The notes under the pieces were generated by a model. It was not told where the DNA came from. It searched no databases and was given only the letters and a program-made list of their open reading frames with translations. Made by a program: the position numbers and the translations under genes. Source: Burkholderiales bacterium (GTDB lineage: Bacteria; Pseudomonadota; Gammaproteobacteria; Burkholderiales; Casimicrobiaceae). Taken from it: a stretch of DNA of 35,103 nt. This document shows positions 15,268 through 24,545 of the stretch, piece after piece (positions within the stretch are counted from its first letter, which is position 1; each line of letters begins with the position of its first letter). Where the stretch lies: NCBI GenBank assembly GCA_025352105.1, contig JANXUB010000091.1:1-35103 (forward strand), in the 5' to 3' direction.

Positions 15268-16457
15268 CTATCGCTGCATGGGCGTCACCAACTCAACCCG
15301 ATTTCGCCCGTCGCGCTTCGCTCGGTACAGCGCCTGATCGGCGCACTCTATCAGCGCCTTGAGCGTTGTGATCGCCTCGTCCGCTGCGGCCACGCCGATG
15401 CTCACGGTGTGCTGTCGGCCGTGGCCCAACGCCGCGGTTTCAAGATGGAACGCTTTGCGCAGCGTCTCAGCGCTTGTCTGCGCTGTCGCCAAATCCGACT
15501 GCGGCAACAGCGCACAGAACTCCTCGCCGCCCAGCCGCGCCAGCACCGCATTGGCTGGCAAATTCGCCTGTGCGCACCGCGCTAGCAAACCGATCACGCG
15601 GTCGCCCTGATCATGCCCGAAATCGTCGTTCACCGCTTTGAAATGGTCGAGATCGAGCATGAGCAAACTGGCATTCGCAACCGACGAGGCGCCCGCTGCG
15701 GCGCTCAATCCGCGCCGGTTAAAAAGCCCGGTGAGCGCGTCTCTGGATGCCAGAGCGCGCAACTCTTGCTCGAGCTCGTCCATTAGCACAAGCACCATGC
15801 CGATCAGCAACGACAGGCGACCCGCAAGGCCGACCGCATAGAAAAAGAACGCCGTGCGCGTTGAACCGCCGCGCGGAATCGCCGCAGGCCCCGCGCTCAT
15901 CACCTGAATGGTGTCTACCGAACGAACCAGAAAAACCAGCGCAACCATCAGTAAGCCCAGCACCATAATCGCGTGAGGGATGCGAAAGCGCACATGCTTG
16001 ACGCCGACCGCACGAGGGCGGACAGCAGAGCCCGCAAGCATGAGCCAGGCGTGCCATGAGCAAAGCGCAGCAATGGGCACGGCAACCAGCAAAATGCGCG
16101 CAGCGATATTCGACTGCACAAAGGTGAAGTAATAGAAAGTCGGCGTCAGCACGATGATTGCCGCGTAAATCCAGCGGACGGAAAACCGGCGGTGGTAGCG
16201 GTACTCGAATGTGCCGAGCGCGCTGATCATTGGGCCAATGACCAGCAGAACGCCAGACACGACATAGCCAAAAAATTCTGGAATCTCCTCCTGTGATGTG
16301 TTCAGCGCGATGGCAATCGCCGCAGTCAACGTGCTCCAGAGCCAAAGGGGCGTCCCGCGAACACGTCCGGCCTGACGCATGGTGAGCAGCAGCATGATTG
16401 CCATGAAAAAAAAAGCGTGGCTGCCACGTAACCGAGCAGCTTGATATCCGGACTCAT
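15268..16457 (-). CDS. Membrane-bound diguanylate cyclase (GGDEF), frameshifted at a homopolymer
   Basis: C-terminal GGDEF domain: DALTGLFNRRGL, LDLDHFKAVND, ARLGGEEFCALLP with GGEEF at about residue 310, and VSIGVA. It makes cyclic di-GMP from two GTP. No RxxD inhibitory site is seen before GGEEF. The N-terminal half has about six to seven hydrophobic segments. The natural start appears to be ATG 16457 (MSPDIKLLGYVAATLFF). That frame breaks at a run of nine A (16406-16414, T on the coding strand) and continues one frame over as FMAIMLLLTMRQ. Ten bases in the run would restore an unbroken 396-residue protein. Either a sequence error, a real mutation or a slippage site. Confidence 0.8.
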
Positions 16458-16505
16458 CGCAGGTGTTTCTATGAACGTGTCGCCCGAGTCTACAGATGTG
16501 TAATG

Positions 16506-16520
16506 GCGAATGACATTCGC
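16506..16520. promoter_or_regulatory. Palindrome GCGAATG-A-CATTCGC between divergent genes
   Basis: Perfect 7-bp arms, 49 bases upstream of the diguanylate cyclase start and 140 bases upstream of the Bug receptor start. It could be an operator. The binding protein is unknown. Confidence 0.35.
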
Positions 16521-16660
16521 ATGAAGGCGCTGCGCACTGCAATGGCGTCGTCTGAAACCGGAGGAAACCCCTACGTGCATTTCGTCCACTCCCGGCCGAT
16601 AATACGCGAGTGGCCCGACACACATAGTCGAACGTCGAGATCCGTAACGAGGAGGACACC

Positions 16661-17626
16661 ATGCAAATTTTCTTCCGGCGCGCAGCCGTCATTGCCATCG
16701 CTTCGTACAGCTTTCTGGGTGCGGCCTGGGCGCAGTATCCAGTCAAGCCAATCAAATGGATCGTGCCCTATCCACCGGCTGGCACGACCGATGTGCTCGC
16801 GCGCATCGTCGCGCAGTGGCTCACCGAAAATATTGGGCAACCCGTGGTCGTTGAAAACAAAGCGGGCGGCGGCAACAACATTGGCACCGAGTTCGTCGTT
16901 AACGCACCCGCCGATGGCTACACCATGCTGCTGGTGAATCCGGCCAATGGCATCAATGCGTCGCTTTACAAAAAACTATCGTTCAACTTCATCCGCGACA
17001 TCGTGCCGGTCGCGGGCATCGTACGCACGCCGAACGTGATGGTTGTCACCAACGGCCTGCCGGTAAAAACGGTGGCCGAGTTCATCGCGTACTGCAAGGC
17101 GAACCCGAGCAAAGTGAACATGGCCTCGTCAAGCAGTGGCACATCAACGCATCTGTCGGGTGAATTGTTCAAGTCGATGACGGGGTGCAACATGGTGCAC
17201 ATCCCATACAAGGGCGCGGGGCCTGTGCTGACCGATCTTATCGGCGGTCAGGTACAGGTGTTTTTCGACAATCTGCCATCGTCTGCGGGGCACATCAAGG
17301 GCGGCAGCATTCGCGCACTGGCAGTAACCTCCGCTGCGCGCGAGCCATCGTTCCCGGATTTGCCAACCGTCGGTGACACCGTGCCGGGTTACGAAGCGAC
17401 CGCCTGGTTCGGAGTCGGTATGCCTAAGGGCACGCCGCGCGAAGCCATCGACAAGATGAACGCTGCGATCAACCGAGCTCTCGCCGACCCAAAGATGCGT
17501 GCGCGACTGGCTGACCTAGGCGGCCTGCCCATCCCCGGCACGCCAGAAGATTTCGGCAAAACCATCGTGGCCGAAACAGAGAAATGGGCGAAGGTTGTGG
17601 CGTCGTCAGGTGCTACGGTCGACTGA
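16661..17626 (+). CDS. Bug/TctC-family extracytoplasmic substrate-binding receptor
   Basis: 321 residues with an N-terminal Sec signal (RRAAVIAIASYSFLGAAWAQ). The Bug family hallmarks follow: YPVKPIKWIVPYPPAGTTDVLARIVAQ, NKAGGGNNIGTEFV, ADGYTMLL, SSSGTSTHLSGELFK, VHIPYKGAGPVLTDLIGGQV and PTVGDTVPGYEA. Such periplasmic proteins bind small carboxylates and related solutes for tripartite tricarboxylate transporters. They are hugely expanded in Burkholderiales, often without neighbouring TctAB, as here. A strong ribosome site (GAGGAGG) precedes the ATG. The substrate cannot be predicted. Confidence 0.95.
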   Translation: MQIFFRRAAVIAIASYSFLGAAWAQYPVKPIKWIVPYPPAGTTDVLARIVAQWLTENIGQPVVVENKAGGGNNIGTEFVVNAPADGYTMLLVNPANGINASLYKKLSFNFIRDIVPVAGIVRTPNVMVVTNGLPVKTVAEFIAYCKANPSKVNMASSSSGTSTHLSGELFKSMTGCNMVHIPYKGAGPVLTDLIGGQVQVFFDNLPSSAGHIKGGSIRALAVTSAAREPSFPDLPTVGDTVPGYEATAWFGVGMPKGTPREAIDKMNAAINRALADPKMRARLADLGGLPIPGTPEDFGKTIVAETEKWAKVVASSGATVD

Positions 17627-17688
17627 CGAAAACGCGTCAATGGCCGTCAATGCCTGACGAGGGAAACGCCGAACGAATGTAATGTCTG

Positions 17689-17777
17689 GCCATACCGGCG
17701 GAGGCCGGTATCCACGCCCTCAGCAAAATCAAGCACTTGCGTCGGGCGTGGGCCCCGGCCTTCGCCGGGGTGGCGAT
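17689..17777. repeat. Palindromic repeat cluster (GGTATCCACGCCC family)
   Basis: Contains TACCGGCGGAGGCCGGTA followed by TCCACGCCC, then a CCCCGGCCTTCGCCGGGG hairpin. A related GGTATCCACGCCC unit is duplicated in tandem at 33721-33770. Confidence 0.6.
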
Positions 17778-17816
17778 TTATTCAGGGTCTCCCTAGCAAC
17801 GAGCCTCAGCTATGGC

Positions 17817-17930
17817 GTCATTCTCGGCGCCCTGCGCCGGGAATCCAGAAAGGTGGCGACCGCTATTGCGCTTGAAGAACGGCATCGTTCGCCACGAGCT
17901 GGATCCCCGGCTGCGGCCGAGGATGACGAC
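17817..17930. repeat. Inverted pair of CTGGATYCCCG repeats
   Basis: 17817-17847 and 17899-17930 are inverted copies of the same element found at 1459, 6977 and 7056. The 348-bp gap between the Bug and LuxR genes holds these repeats, and I see no gene in it. Confidence 0.65.
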
Positions 17931-17974
17931 CCTCTAATTGGATTTGTTGAAGCGCGCTGCTAATCAGCAGTCGA

Positions 17975-19045
17975 CTAAGCCTGCCGCAGCAACTTCGCCA
18001 CATCCGCGCGATCATGCACGCCTAGCTTTACGAACACCTGCTTGACGTGATAGCCCGCCGTGTTGACCGACACGCCGAGCTTTTCGGCCATCTCGGCATT
18101 GGTCATACCAAGCGCCACCATGAGCGCCACTTCACGCTGCTGTGACGACAGCTTCAGACGCGCCGCGCCTTCGGTGAGGCGCACCGACGCTTCGGCCAGC
18201 CGCGACACCACGAGCGCGGTGGCTTTGTCGCCGGATACGCCCGCCAGCTCGTGATGACGAAACGCGAATTGCCCCCAGGCAGAATTCACCACATGCAATG
18301 ATTTTTTCGCCGCGCGCGCCGAGATCACAACGCCACGCAAAAACTCCCGCAACGCTCTGGGCTCATCGCGCGCCTGACCCGGCGAAATCGTCTCGCCACG
18401 CGCCATGCGCGTCAATCGCATCCATGCATCATCGGCAAAAATCACCTCACCATGGTCATCGAGCACGGCCATCGCCTCCTCCGCCGTCTGCTCGGCTGAC
18501 ACCCGCTTTTGCACATGCGGCGTCGTGACGAGCGCGCGCCCGAGATAGTGCAAGATGTCGCGCAATGCATCCTTGTCCTCAGCATCGAACGGTGGTGCGT
18601 CCACGCCGCGATACATGCTGAGCTGGCCCAACGGATCGTGCCCGTTTTCCGCTGACCGCACCACGCCGTAGAGCACATGCCCCACGCCCAACACTCCAAA
18701 TACTTCACGGTAATAATCGGTGTCCTGCTCGGCTGCATTGATGGTGCGCGACGACACCACGTCCGACGCCGCCACCCGCGCGAGATAGGCCTGTGCAAAC
18801 GCCCCGACGTCAGCTCGATAGTGCTTCTCGTAATAGTTCGTCATCGCCTCCGGCGGCAGCATGCGCTCGGCGTACATGTTGACCATCTGCCCCGACGCGT
18901 CGCAATAAAAAAACGCAGCGTGCGTCGCCGGAATCATCGCCCGCAGCGCAGGCAGCAAAGACGGCAGTAACACCGGCGCAGGCAAACCCAGGTTGCAAAG
19001 CTGCCGCAACGTTACGCGGGCGGATTGTGACGTGGATTTGGACAT
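17975..19045 (-). CDS. LuxR-type (solo) transcriptional regulator
   Basis: 356 residues. The C-terminal LuxR/GerE helix-turn-helix is at about 296-356 (LSSQQREVALMVALGMTNAEMAEKLGVSVNTAGYHVKQVFVKLGV). The N-terminal 280 residues are not the acyl-homoserine-lactone domain. They show a GAF/PAS-like pattern (HAAFFYCDASGQMVNMYAER; AVLDDHGEVIFADDAWMRL) and may sense another small molecule. No luxI-type synthase is present. A dyad lies 64-82 bases upstream of the start, centred about 44 bases before the transcription start predicted from TACATT (19086-19081), so autoregulation is likely. The same dyad occurs before the alpha-oxoamine synthase and the protease-cyclase operon. Confidence 0.88.
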   Translation of the reverse strand: MSKSTSQSARVTLRQLCNLGLPAPVLLPSLLPALRAMIPATHAAFFYCDASGQMVNMYAERMLPPEAMTNYYEKHYRADVGAFAQAYLARVAASDVVSSRTINAAEQDTDYYREVFGVLGVGHVLYGVVRSAENGHDPLGQLSMYRGVDAPPFDAEDKDALRDILHYLGRALVTTPHVQKRVSAEQTAEEAMAVLDDHGEVIFADDAWMRLTRMARGETISPGQARDEPRALREFLRGVVISARAAKKSLHVVNSAWGQFAFRHHELAGVSGDKATALVVSRLAEASVRLTEGAARLKLSSQQREVALMVALGMTNAEMAEKLGVSVNTAGYHVKQVFVKLGVHDRADVAKLLRQA

Positions 19046-19108
19046 AACCCCGAACTCGATTGTTGTGCTTTTGTTGTGCGAATGTAGCGCGAAAAAGGGG
19101 GTTGCAAC

Positions 19109-19127
19109 CCCACCTAAACGGGTAGGG
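19109..19127. promoter_or_regulatory. Putative LuxR-type binding site 2, own promoter
   Basis: CCCACCTA-AAC-GGGTAGGG lies upstream of the minus-strand LuxR gene. A -10-like TACATT (19086-19081, minus) puts the site near -44. The rest of the 371-bp gap to 19416 shows no gene. Confidence 0.65.
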
Positions 19128-19416
19128 TTCGGATCTCGCTCATCCCTTTTGCGCTATTTTCACCTGCTGAACAGCGGTACTGACAGTTCAAGATTGCCAA
19201 GTTACTTCCGCGAGTAACGGTCAGCACGCAATGCGCGTGCCCTTTCATCAGGGTCAACGTTGAGGCTCAGGGCGGCACCGGCGAAATGCATATGTCGGAA
19301 GTGCCCCGCAGCCTCAGAGATGGATGACTCGCGGTGGCAAAAGCGAAATGCCAAAACAAGTGCATGGATATGCCGCAGGCCGAAAGTGAGTGCGCGTCGT
19401 TACGACAAGGCAACTT

Positions 19417-21330
19417 TCATGGCGCAGTCAAATTGAGCAGTTCGCGCGCTCGTTGCGGTGCGGCCATGCTGGTGCCGCTCAGCCGCGCTACGCCTGACCC
19501 CATGCCCGAGCATGCAAGTACACCGAGCAAAACCTCGCTGTCGTCGGTTATCTCAACGGATTTTGGTGCGCCGTTGCGAAGCCCGTTTCGGCCCGGTCCA
19601 GTAGACGCATACGCGGGTGCGCCGCTGCCTTCTTCTGCATACTTTGCACCGACTAACTCGGTCTTTGTTCCTGTGCCGTAGGCGTTAAGCGTGCCCGACT
19701 TGCGCACGGGCTGATCGTTCGCGTAGTCGTCGGTTGGGTTCTCGGTCGGGTCCACGACAAACCGAGCCTGCGTAGCTTGCCATCCTTCGAACAGAACAAC
19801 GTCGCCCCGCTCAATCCATGCATCAACCACCACATCTTTCGTGCCCGACTCGACTTTAATCGTCCAGACCCCATACCGTGCAACCTCGCTGTCGGGGTTG
19901 ATGTGCGCTGTTGTCGCAATCGCGATCAGTGCCATTGAATTCGACAAAGCCCCTCCGGCTGCGCGAAGGCCTGCCCGATGAATGACCGTGTACTCAAAGG
20001 ACGATTGACCTTTTGGAAATAAGAACGTCTCACCCGCTGCTACAGGACTGCGAAACTCGCCACCGGGTGGCTGTAGAGAAACCTTTAGATCATCCGCGCC
20101 AGACCACCAAAGCTCCACAAAGGTCGGGCGGGGATCATCGGCCATTACTTCAAGTGGCAACGACTGCGGAACGTTCGGCGTTAGCGACAACTGCGCATGA
20201 CAGTCCTCGTTGCGACTGTTTCCCGCCGGTAACACCACTTTGAGCCTGGGTCGCAGAGCGCAAATTTCGTCAATCGCGCGCTCCAAAAATGATGTGCCGT
20301 CATGCGGGCCGGCGAAGGTTCCAAAGCTCAGGTTAACAACCACATCCGCATCAGGATGGGTGCGCTCGACGATGTATTGCAGAGCATCTAAAACATAAAC
20401 AGCCATCGCCCCACCCGACGAGTCAGCGATGGTTCGCCGGGGCAGTTGCACAAAAATAATGTCAGCGTCCGCAGCCGCATCACGCTGCGTGTCATTAAGC
20501 TTCATCGGGTTAGGCCAACCGGCGGCCAAATCCATCACATGTGCGCCGTGCGACCAGGCGCGACGCGGCACTAAATAGTCAATCTCGTCGTAGCAACCCG
20601 CCTCGTCGAAACCGCCATTCTTATCGTAATGCGCTTCCATCAAATCGTCAATCATGGGATGCTTGAACATCCCTGTAGCTGGCGAAACTTTCTCGATATT
20701 TTGCAATTCTGCGCCGTACAAAAAATCATTGGGTTTCGGACCCCAGTATGAAACGTTGCCGCCGTAACGAGCAGGATCCTGATCCCACAGAAGCTTGACG
20801 CGACTCTTCGGCGCGGCGCCTACCGCGGGTGGGTCAACACTGACGCGAAATTGATCGTTCGCGAACGGGCAACCGTGATCAATGATGGCGATCACTTTTT
20901 TGCTTTCTTTGAGGACTAACTTACTTTCTGTGTCGTCCTTTTTCCCGCGATGAACACGGCCTTCCAGGTTGCCACCGTCGTTGCGCCCGCCGCCTTGATC
21001 GGACCGAACCACGTTGACGGCAACCGTCACGCTGAGTACACCAGGCTCCGCCTTCAAGTCTCCCAGCTTTCCAACTTCCAGCAGTGCAATTTGGCATTTC
21101 ATTGAGTTGCCGTACACGCCGAAGAGTTCAAGGTAGGCTGGGTTTTTGAATGTAGCGGGATCGTGGATCTCGATGCCAACGAGTATCTTGGTTGCGAGCG
21201 CTTGTTGAACCTTTTGATTGTCCTGCTCTCCCTTTGGAGGCGCCTTTGCCGCTGGTGTTGATGATGCGAATTCACCGCCAACACCCGGTAGCTGCGCCCA
21301 ATCTAGATACGGATCAATTTCGTTAATCAT
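19417..21330 (-). CDS. S8 (subtilisin-like) serine protease
   Basis: 637 residues from ATG 21330, chosen because GGGGAAGG precedes it. The earlier in-frame start has none. The catalytic set is complete: D151 (AIIDHGCPF), H261 (SHGAHVMDLAAG), N371 (VVLPAGNS) and S621 (LSGTSMAAP). An N-terminal region of about 140 residues precedes the protease domain. The segment between N and S is long (about 250 residues) with a beta-rich insert. No signal peptide is seen, so the protease may act in the cytoplasm or leave by another route. It is the last gene of the minus-strand operon that also encodes a PAP2-fold protein, a cyclase and a trypsin-like protease. Confidence 0.9.
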   Translation of the reverse strand: MINEIDPYLDWAQLPGVGGEFASSTPAAKAPPKGEQDNQKVQQALATKILVGIEIHDPATFKNPAYLELFGVYGNSMKCQIALLEVGKLGDLKAEPGVLSVTVAVNVVRSDQGGGRNDGGNLEGRVHRGKKDDTESKLVLKESKKVIAIIDHGCPFANDQFRVSVDPPAVGAAPKSRVKLLWDQDPARYGGNVSYWGPKPNDFLYGAELQNIEKVSPATGMFKHPMIDDLMEAHYDKNGGFDEAGCYDEIDYLVPRRAWSHGAHVMDLAAGWPNPMKLNDTQRDAAADADIIFVQLPRRTIADSSGGAMAVYVLDALQYIVERTHPDADVVVNLSFGTFAGPHDGTSFLERAIDEICALRPRLKVVLPAGNSRNEDCHAQLSLTPNVPQSLPLEVMADDPRPTFVELWWSGADDLKVSLQPPGGEFRSPVAAGETFLFPKGQSSFEYTVIHRAGLRAAGGALSNSMALIAIATTAHINPDSEVARYGVWTIKVESGTKDVVVDAWIERGDVVLFEGWQATQARFVVDPTENPTDDYANDQPVRKSGTLNAYGTGTKTELVGAKYAEEGSGAPAYASTGPGRNGLRNGAPKSVEITDDSEVLLGVLACSGMGSGVARLSGTSMAAPQRARELLNLTAP

Positions 21331-21386
21331 TGCCTTCCCCTTGAACCAACTTTTCACCACATGAGCAATCGAGGCGGGACTCAAAC

Positions 21387-22535
21387 TCACCACCCCAAGT
21401 CCGCGAGCTCTGCCGTCGCTTTCTCCCACAAAAAATTGAGGGTCGGAGTCGTGCCTATCGTCCAGCCGTTGAGGACACGGGTTGCTGAAGGCGTAGCGAA
21501 AGCGGCGTCGAATATGCGCAACAAATTCGTCTCTACGCCCTGGTTGTGTGCGCTCCCGTCGAACGTGTGCGATTGGTGTTTCGCATTGCCGGTGGACAAG
21601 GCAACAAGTAGCTCGGCCATTGCGTAACCCAACACTTTGCCCGCAACTGCGTCGACCGGGTAATGCACGCCAGCGATCACACGGTTGTCACAAACACGTT
21701 TGGCGAAGCGCTCGAACCGCGGCTGCAACGAAGTCGCCCGCGGTGATTTAACCGCTGCCGCTAGTGCCAACAGAAGTTGCGACACCAAGTAAGCCTCTAC
21801 CCCATGCCCCATCGGCAGTGCCCCGTGGCCCGGCGTTTGAATGATGGGCTGAACTAAATCGGATATTTCGTCTGGACGTGGCACCGCAAGCGCCTGTTTG
21901 AACTGATGCGTCACATGCATGGCACACATCAACGCCGTGTTCAAAAATTCAAACGTCTTCGGCGCGTGCTCAACGTTAAGACCCGACAGCGCCGCCCAGT
22001 ACGCATACGGCGGCGAGATTTGGCTCAAAATTTCAGCAGTACGTTCGGCCCGCTGCCGCGCTCGCGTGTAAATGAGTGGCATCTCGCCGCTCAGCGTGCT
22101 CGTCCAGTTGCCTCGGCTGATTGTTACCAACGTTAGGTTTCCGCCAGCGGGCGGACGTCTCAACACCAGCGAGGCGCTTGGTTGGTTGGGATCGGTAGGT
22201 GCCTCGAACACGACGGCATTCAACATCTCCGTAATCGCCAAAACCTGACGCACCCCGGCATCGCGTTGCCCCAGTTTTGGTGGGTTCGGTGTGCGCAGCA
22301 CTTCAGTCGTTCGCTCGCCCGCCGAAACCACCGCTGCCGTCGTTTGAATCAACCCCCACACCAGCATCGGATTGGTAACTGCGCCGGAGTAAGACGCGGC
22401 ACCGTTCGCGCCGTTGGCCCCGTTGGCTCCGTTCGCGCCGTTGGCTCCATTCGCCCCATTCGCCCCGTTAGCGCCATTGGCACCGTTAGCGCCGTTCGCC
22501 CCATTGGCTCCGTTTAGAAATGAGAACATGCTCAT
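21387..22535 (-). CDS. PAP2/haloperoxidase-fold protein with an (NGA)13 N-terminal repeat
   Basis: 382 residues. After MSMFSFL come 13 Asn-Gly-Ala triplets (residues 8-46), then a PAP2-type domain: K213-x6-R220-P221 (KQALAVPRP), PMGH at 241-244 (GALPMGHGVEAYL), and NR-x5-H at 284-291 (NRVIAGVHYPVDA). Compared with the canonical PSGH and SR, two anion-binding serines are changed (to Met and Asn), so activity may be altered or lost. AGGGG before ATG 22535 is a fair ribosome site. It lies 22 bases after the cyclase gene and 56 bases before the S8 protease gene, in one operon. The repeat may be a flexible spacer or an assembly element. Confidence 0.85.
   Translation of the reverse strand: MSMFSFLNGANGANGANGANGANGANGANGANGANGANGANGANGAASYSGAVTNPMLVWGLIQTTAAVVSAGERTTEVLRTPNPPKLGQRDAGVRQVLAITEMLNAVVFEAPTDPNQPSASLVLRRPPAGGNLTLVTISRGNWTSTLSGEMPLIYTRARQRAERTAEILSQISPPYAYWAALSGLNVEHAPKTFEFLNTALMCAMHVTHQFKQALAVPRPDEISDLVQPIIQTPGHGALPMGHGVEAYLVSQLLLALAAAVKSPRATSLQPRFERFAKRVCDNRVIAGVHYPVDAVAGKVLGYAMAELLVALSTGNAKHQSHTFDGSAHNQGVETNLLRIFDAAFATPSATRVLNGWTIGTTPTLNFLWEKATAELADLGW
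22398..22514. repeat. 9-bp tandem repeat array coding for (NGA)13
   Basis: Thirteen 9-bp units with variable third codon positions (GTT/ATT for Asn; several Gly and Ala codons). Synonymous drift with a constant peptide suggests that the peptide is maintained by selection, not recent slippage alone. Confidence 0.9.
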
Positions 22536-22557
22536 ACATCACCCCTGATTTAAAAAA

Positions 22558-24534
22558 TTATGCTGGCACGCCAGCTCGACCTAAAGAGTCTGCCCACACC
22601 CGCCCAATCGCGTAGTCACGCGCTGGCGAGCGCGCAAGGTAGCCTGCAACCGTTAAGGACGGGTCGATGCGCAAGACGTCGGCAACCGCTTGCCGCGCAC
22701 GTTCATCGTCGCCCAGCTGCGTGGCAGCGATTGCAATCACGCGCAACGTCGATGTATGCAACCGATTGGATCGCAGCGACGCCGTGCCAAGCTCCAATGC
22801 AAGCGACCACTGCTCCGCCGCCAATGCGGCTGTAGCAGCCAGCGATTGGTAGTAGAAGCGATGCGGGTCAAGCGGTGACAGCCGCATCGCCAAACGTGCG
22901 CTGTAAAGCGCTTGATCGCCTTTCCCCTGAAATGCAAAGGCCAAGCCCCGATAAAGCGACGCCAGCGAATTGTTCGGGTTGCCGTCAAGCGCTTTGTCAC
23001 AAAGCGTGGCCCCTTCGTCGGGGCGTTTTCGAAGGTTGGTGGCCACCAAGCCCGCCACCGTCAGCGCCGCGTCATGGGCAGGTGCAATTGCCAACGCTCG
23101 GGATGCGAGACTGAGCGCTTGCTCCGCCTCGTGATCCAAATTTTCAAACCAACCCTGAGTCACTTTGAACACATGCCACTTGGCGAGCCATGCAAGCGGC
23201 GTTGCGCTGCGCGGGTGTCGCTCTGCCAAGTGCTCGAGCGCCTGCCGTGAGCGTTGAAAGTCTGTGTACTGCGTGCGATACATGAGCGCGATGGCGCCGA
23301 GAAGAAGCGAATAATCGGTAACGTTCGGCAGCGCGCAGTGGCGCACCACGCCCACTTCGGATTCGACAATGTGATCAAGCATCGCCGCAGCGATCGTATC
23401 GATCAGATTAGTTTCGCCGAGCCAACCGGTGTGCAGCGGTGATCGATAGCGCTCTGCCCAGATCACCATGCCGCTTCGGACTTGCGCGAGCTCGATGGCG
23501 ATTTCCATCTCGCCTTGCACGATGCGGTAGCTACCCGTGGCGACGTAGTCACAACCCAGTAACCGCCCGATTTCCGGCAGCGAAATGGCGCGATTAGCGA
23601 AGCCTTGCGTAGAAAGCCGCGATATCACTCGCAAGTATTCACATCGCGAGATCGTGGCGATCAAGTCGTCAGCGATCACCTGTCCCATTGCACTGTCAGC
23701 AGCATTTTTCGGTGCGGAGGCAAGTGGAACGACGGCGATGGTCGGTTTGATTTGTGTTGCAGTTTCCGCGGAAGCGGTTGCGGCGCGCAGCTGCGGATCA
23801 GCAAACAAATGCGACGCAACACGATAGGCTCTAACCGGTTCCAATACGTGCTTTACAAAGCACTCGCCCATGTCCTCAACGTCCGGGTCCAAGCCTGGCG
23901 TTAGCTGATCGCGCACCGCTGCGGACACCACCGTTTCGCCGGGGGCAGCCAAACCGGCAATGCGCGCGGTGAGGTTCACACCGTGACCGAACAAAGACTT
24001 GTCATCGGTGAGCACTTCGGTGGCGTGAATGCCTACGCGAAGCCGCAGCCGATCCGCTATATCAAGGCGAATGCCATCATCAGCGGCAAGCGCATGAAGT
24101 GCCGTGGCGCAATGCACGGCGTGCCGAGCATCAGCAAACTCAACCATCAAACCATCGCCAACCCGCTCAACCAGCCTGCCCTCAAATCTCGGCACGAGAT
24201 TTCTCGCCGCTCGACTGAGCAACGATTGAATGCGCATTACAGCCGTCCGCTCATCAAGCAGCGTATGGCGAACCGATTCGACCACATCGACAAACATGAT
24301 GGTGGTGGTGGCCTCGTGCAGCGAAAAAGGCGTCTCAGGGATGTCCAAGTTGTCCTTTGTATCCAGTGCGCAAATTGACACATACAAGGATAGCGCAGGG
24401 TTGCGCGGCTCGTTGATCATCGGCTGAAGTGTTTGCACCATTGCGATTACTCCGCACGTCGCGCTGACGTCCGCAGCGACTACGTGGCGTGTGCTCTCAT
24501 CATCTTGGCGAGGTGGCAAGTCCGAGGGTTCCAT
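22558..24534 (-). CDS. Class III adenylate/guanylate cyclase with TolB-like and TPR regions
   Basis: 658 residues. The cyclase homology domain spans about 74-235: TTTIMFVDVVES with metal ligand D83, RVGDGLMVEF with D127, and FGHGVNLTARI with N187 and R191 for transition-state binding. These are the usual catalytic residues, so it is probably active as a homodimer. Residues about 262-385 (TIAVVPLAS... ADDLIATISRCEYLRVISR... GCDYVATGSYRI) match the TolB-like region often joined to such cyclases. From about 400 on there are TPR-like helical repeats (AEQALSLASRALAIAPAHDAA, ATLCDKALDGNPNNSLA). No membrane segment. The start is 11 bases after the protease stop, and the PAP2 gene follows 22 bases later. 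Confidence 0.92.
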   Translation of the reverse strand: MEPSDLPPRQDDESTRHVVAADVSATCGVIAMVQTLQPMINEPRNPALSLYVSICALDTKDNLDIPETPFSLHEATTTIMFVDVVESVRHTLLDERTAVMRIQSLLSRAARNLVPRFEGRLVERVGDGLMVEFADARHAVHCATALHALAADDGIRLDIADRLRLRVGIHATEVLTDDKSLFGHGVNLTARIAGLAAPGETVVSAAVRDQLTPGLDPDVEDMGECFVKHVLEPVRAYRVASHLFADPQLRAATASAETATQIKPTIAVVPLASAPKNAADSAMGQVIADDLIATISRCEYLRVISRLSTQGFANRAISLPEIGRLLGCDYVATGSYRIVQGEMEIAIELAQVRSGMVIWAERYRSPLHTGWLGETNLIDTIAAAMLDHIVESEVGVVRHCALPNVTDYSLLLGAIALMYRTQYTDFQRSRQALEHLAERHPRSATPLAWLAKWHVFKVTQGWFENLDHEAEQALSLASRALAIAPAHDAALTVAGLVATNLRKRPDEGATLCDKALDGNPNNSLASLYRGLAFAFQGKGDQALYSARLAMRLSPLDPHRFYYQSLAATAALAAEQWSLALELGTASLRSNRLHTSTLRVIAIAATQLGDDERARQAVADVLRIDPSLTVAGYLARSPARDYAIGRVWADSLGRAGVPA

Positions 24535-24545
24535 GTTGCGGAGCG

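Noticed and set aside
17627..17974. A possible gene in the 348-bp gap after the Bug receptor
   Set aside because: The formal frame here is made of palindromic repeat sequence (17689-17777, 17817-17930). No ribosome site or protein family is seen.
22398..22514. Regular short repeats that could suggest a CRISPR-like array
   Set aside because: The period is 9 bp without spacers, and the repeats are in frame as Asn-Gly-Ala codons of the PAP2-fold protein.
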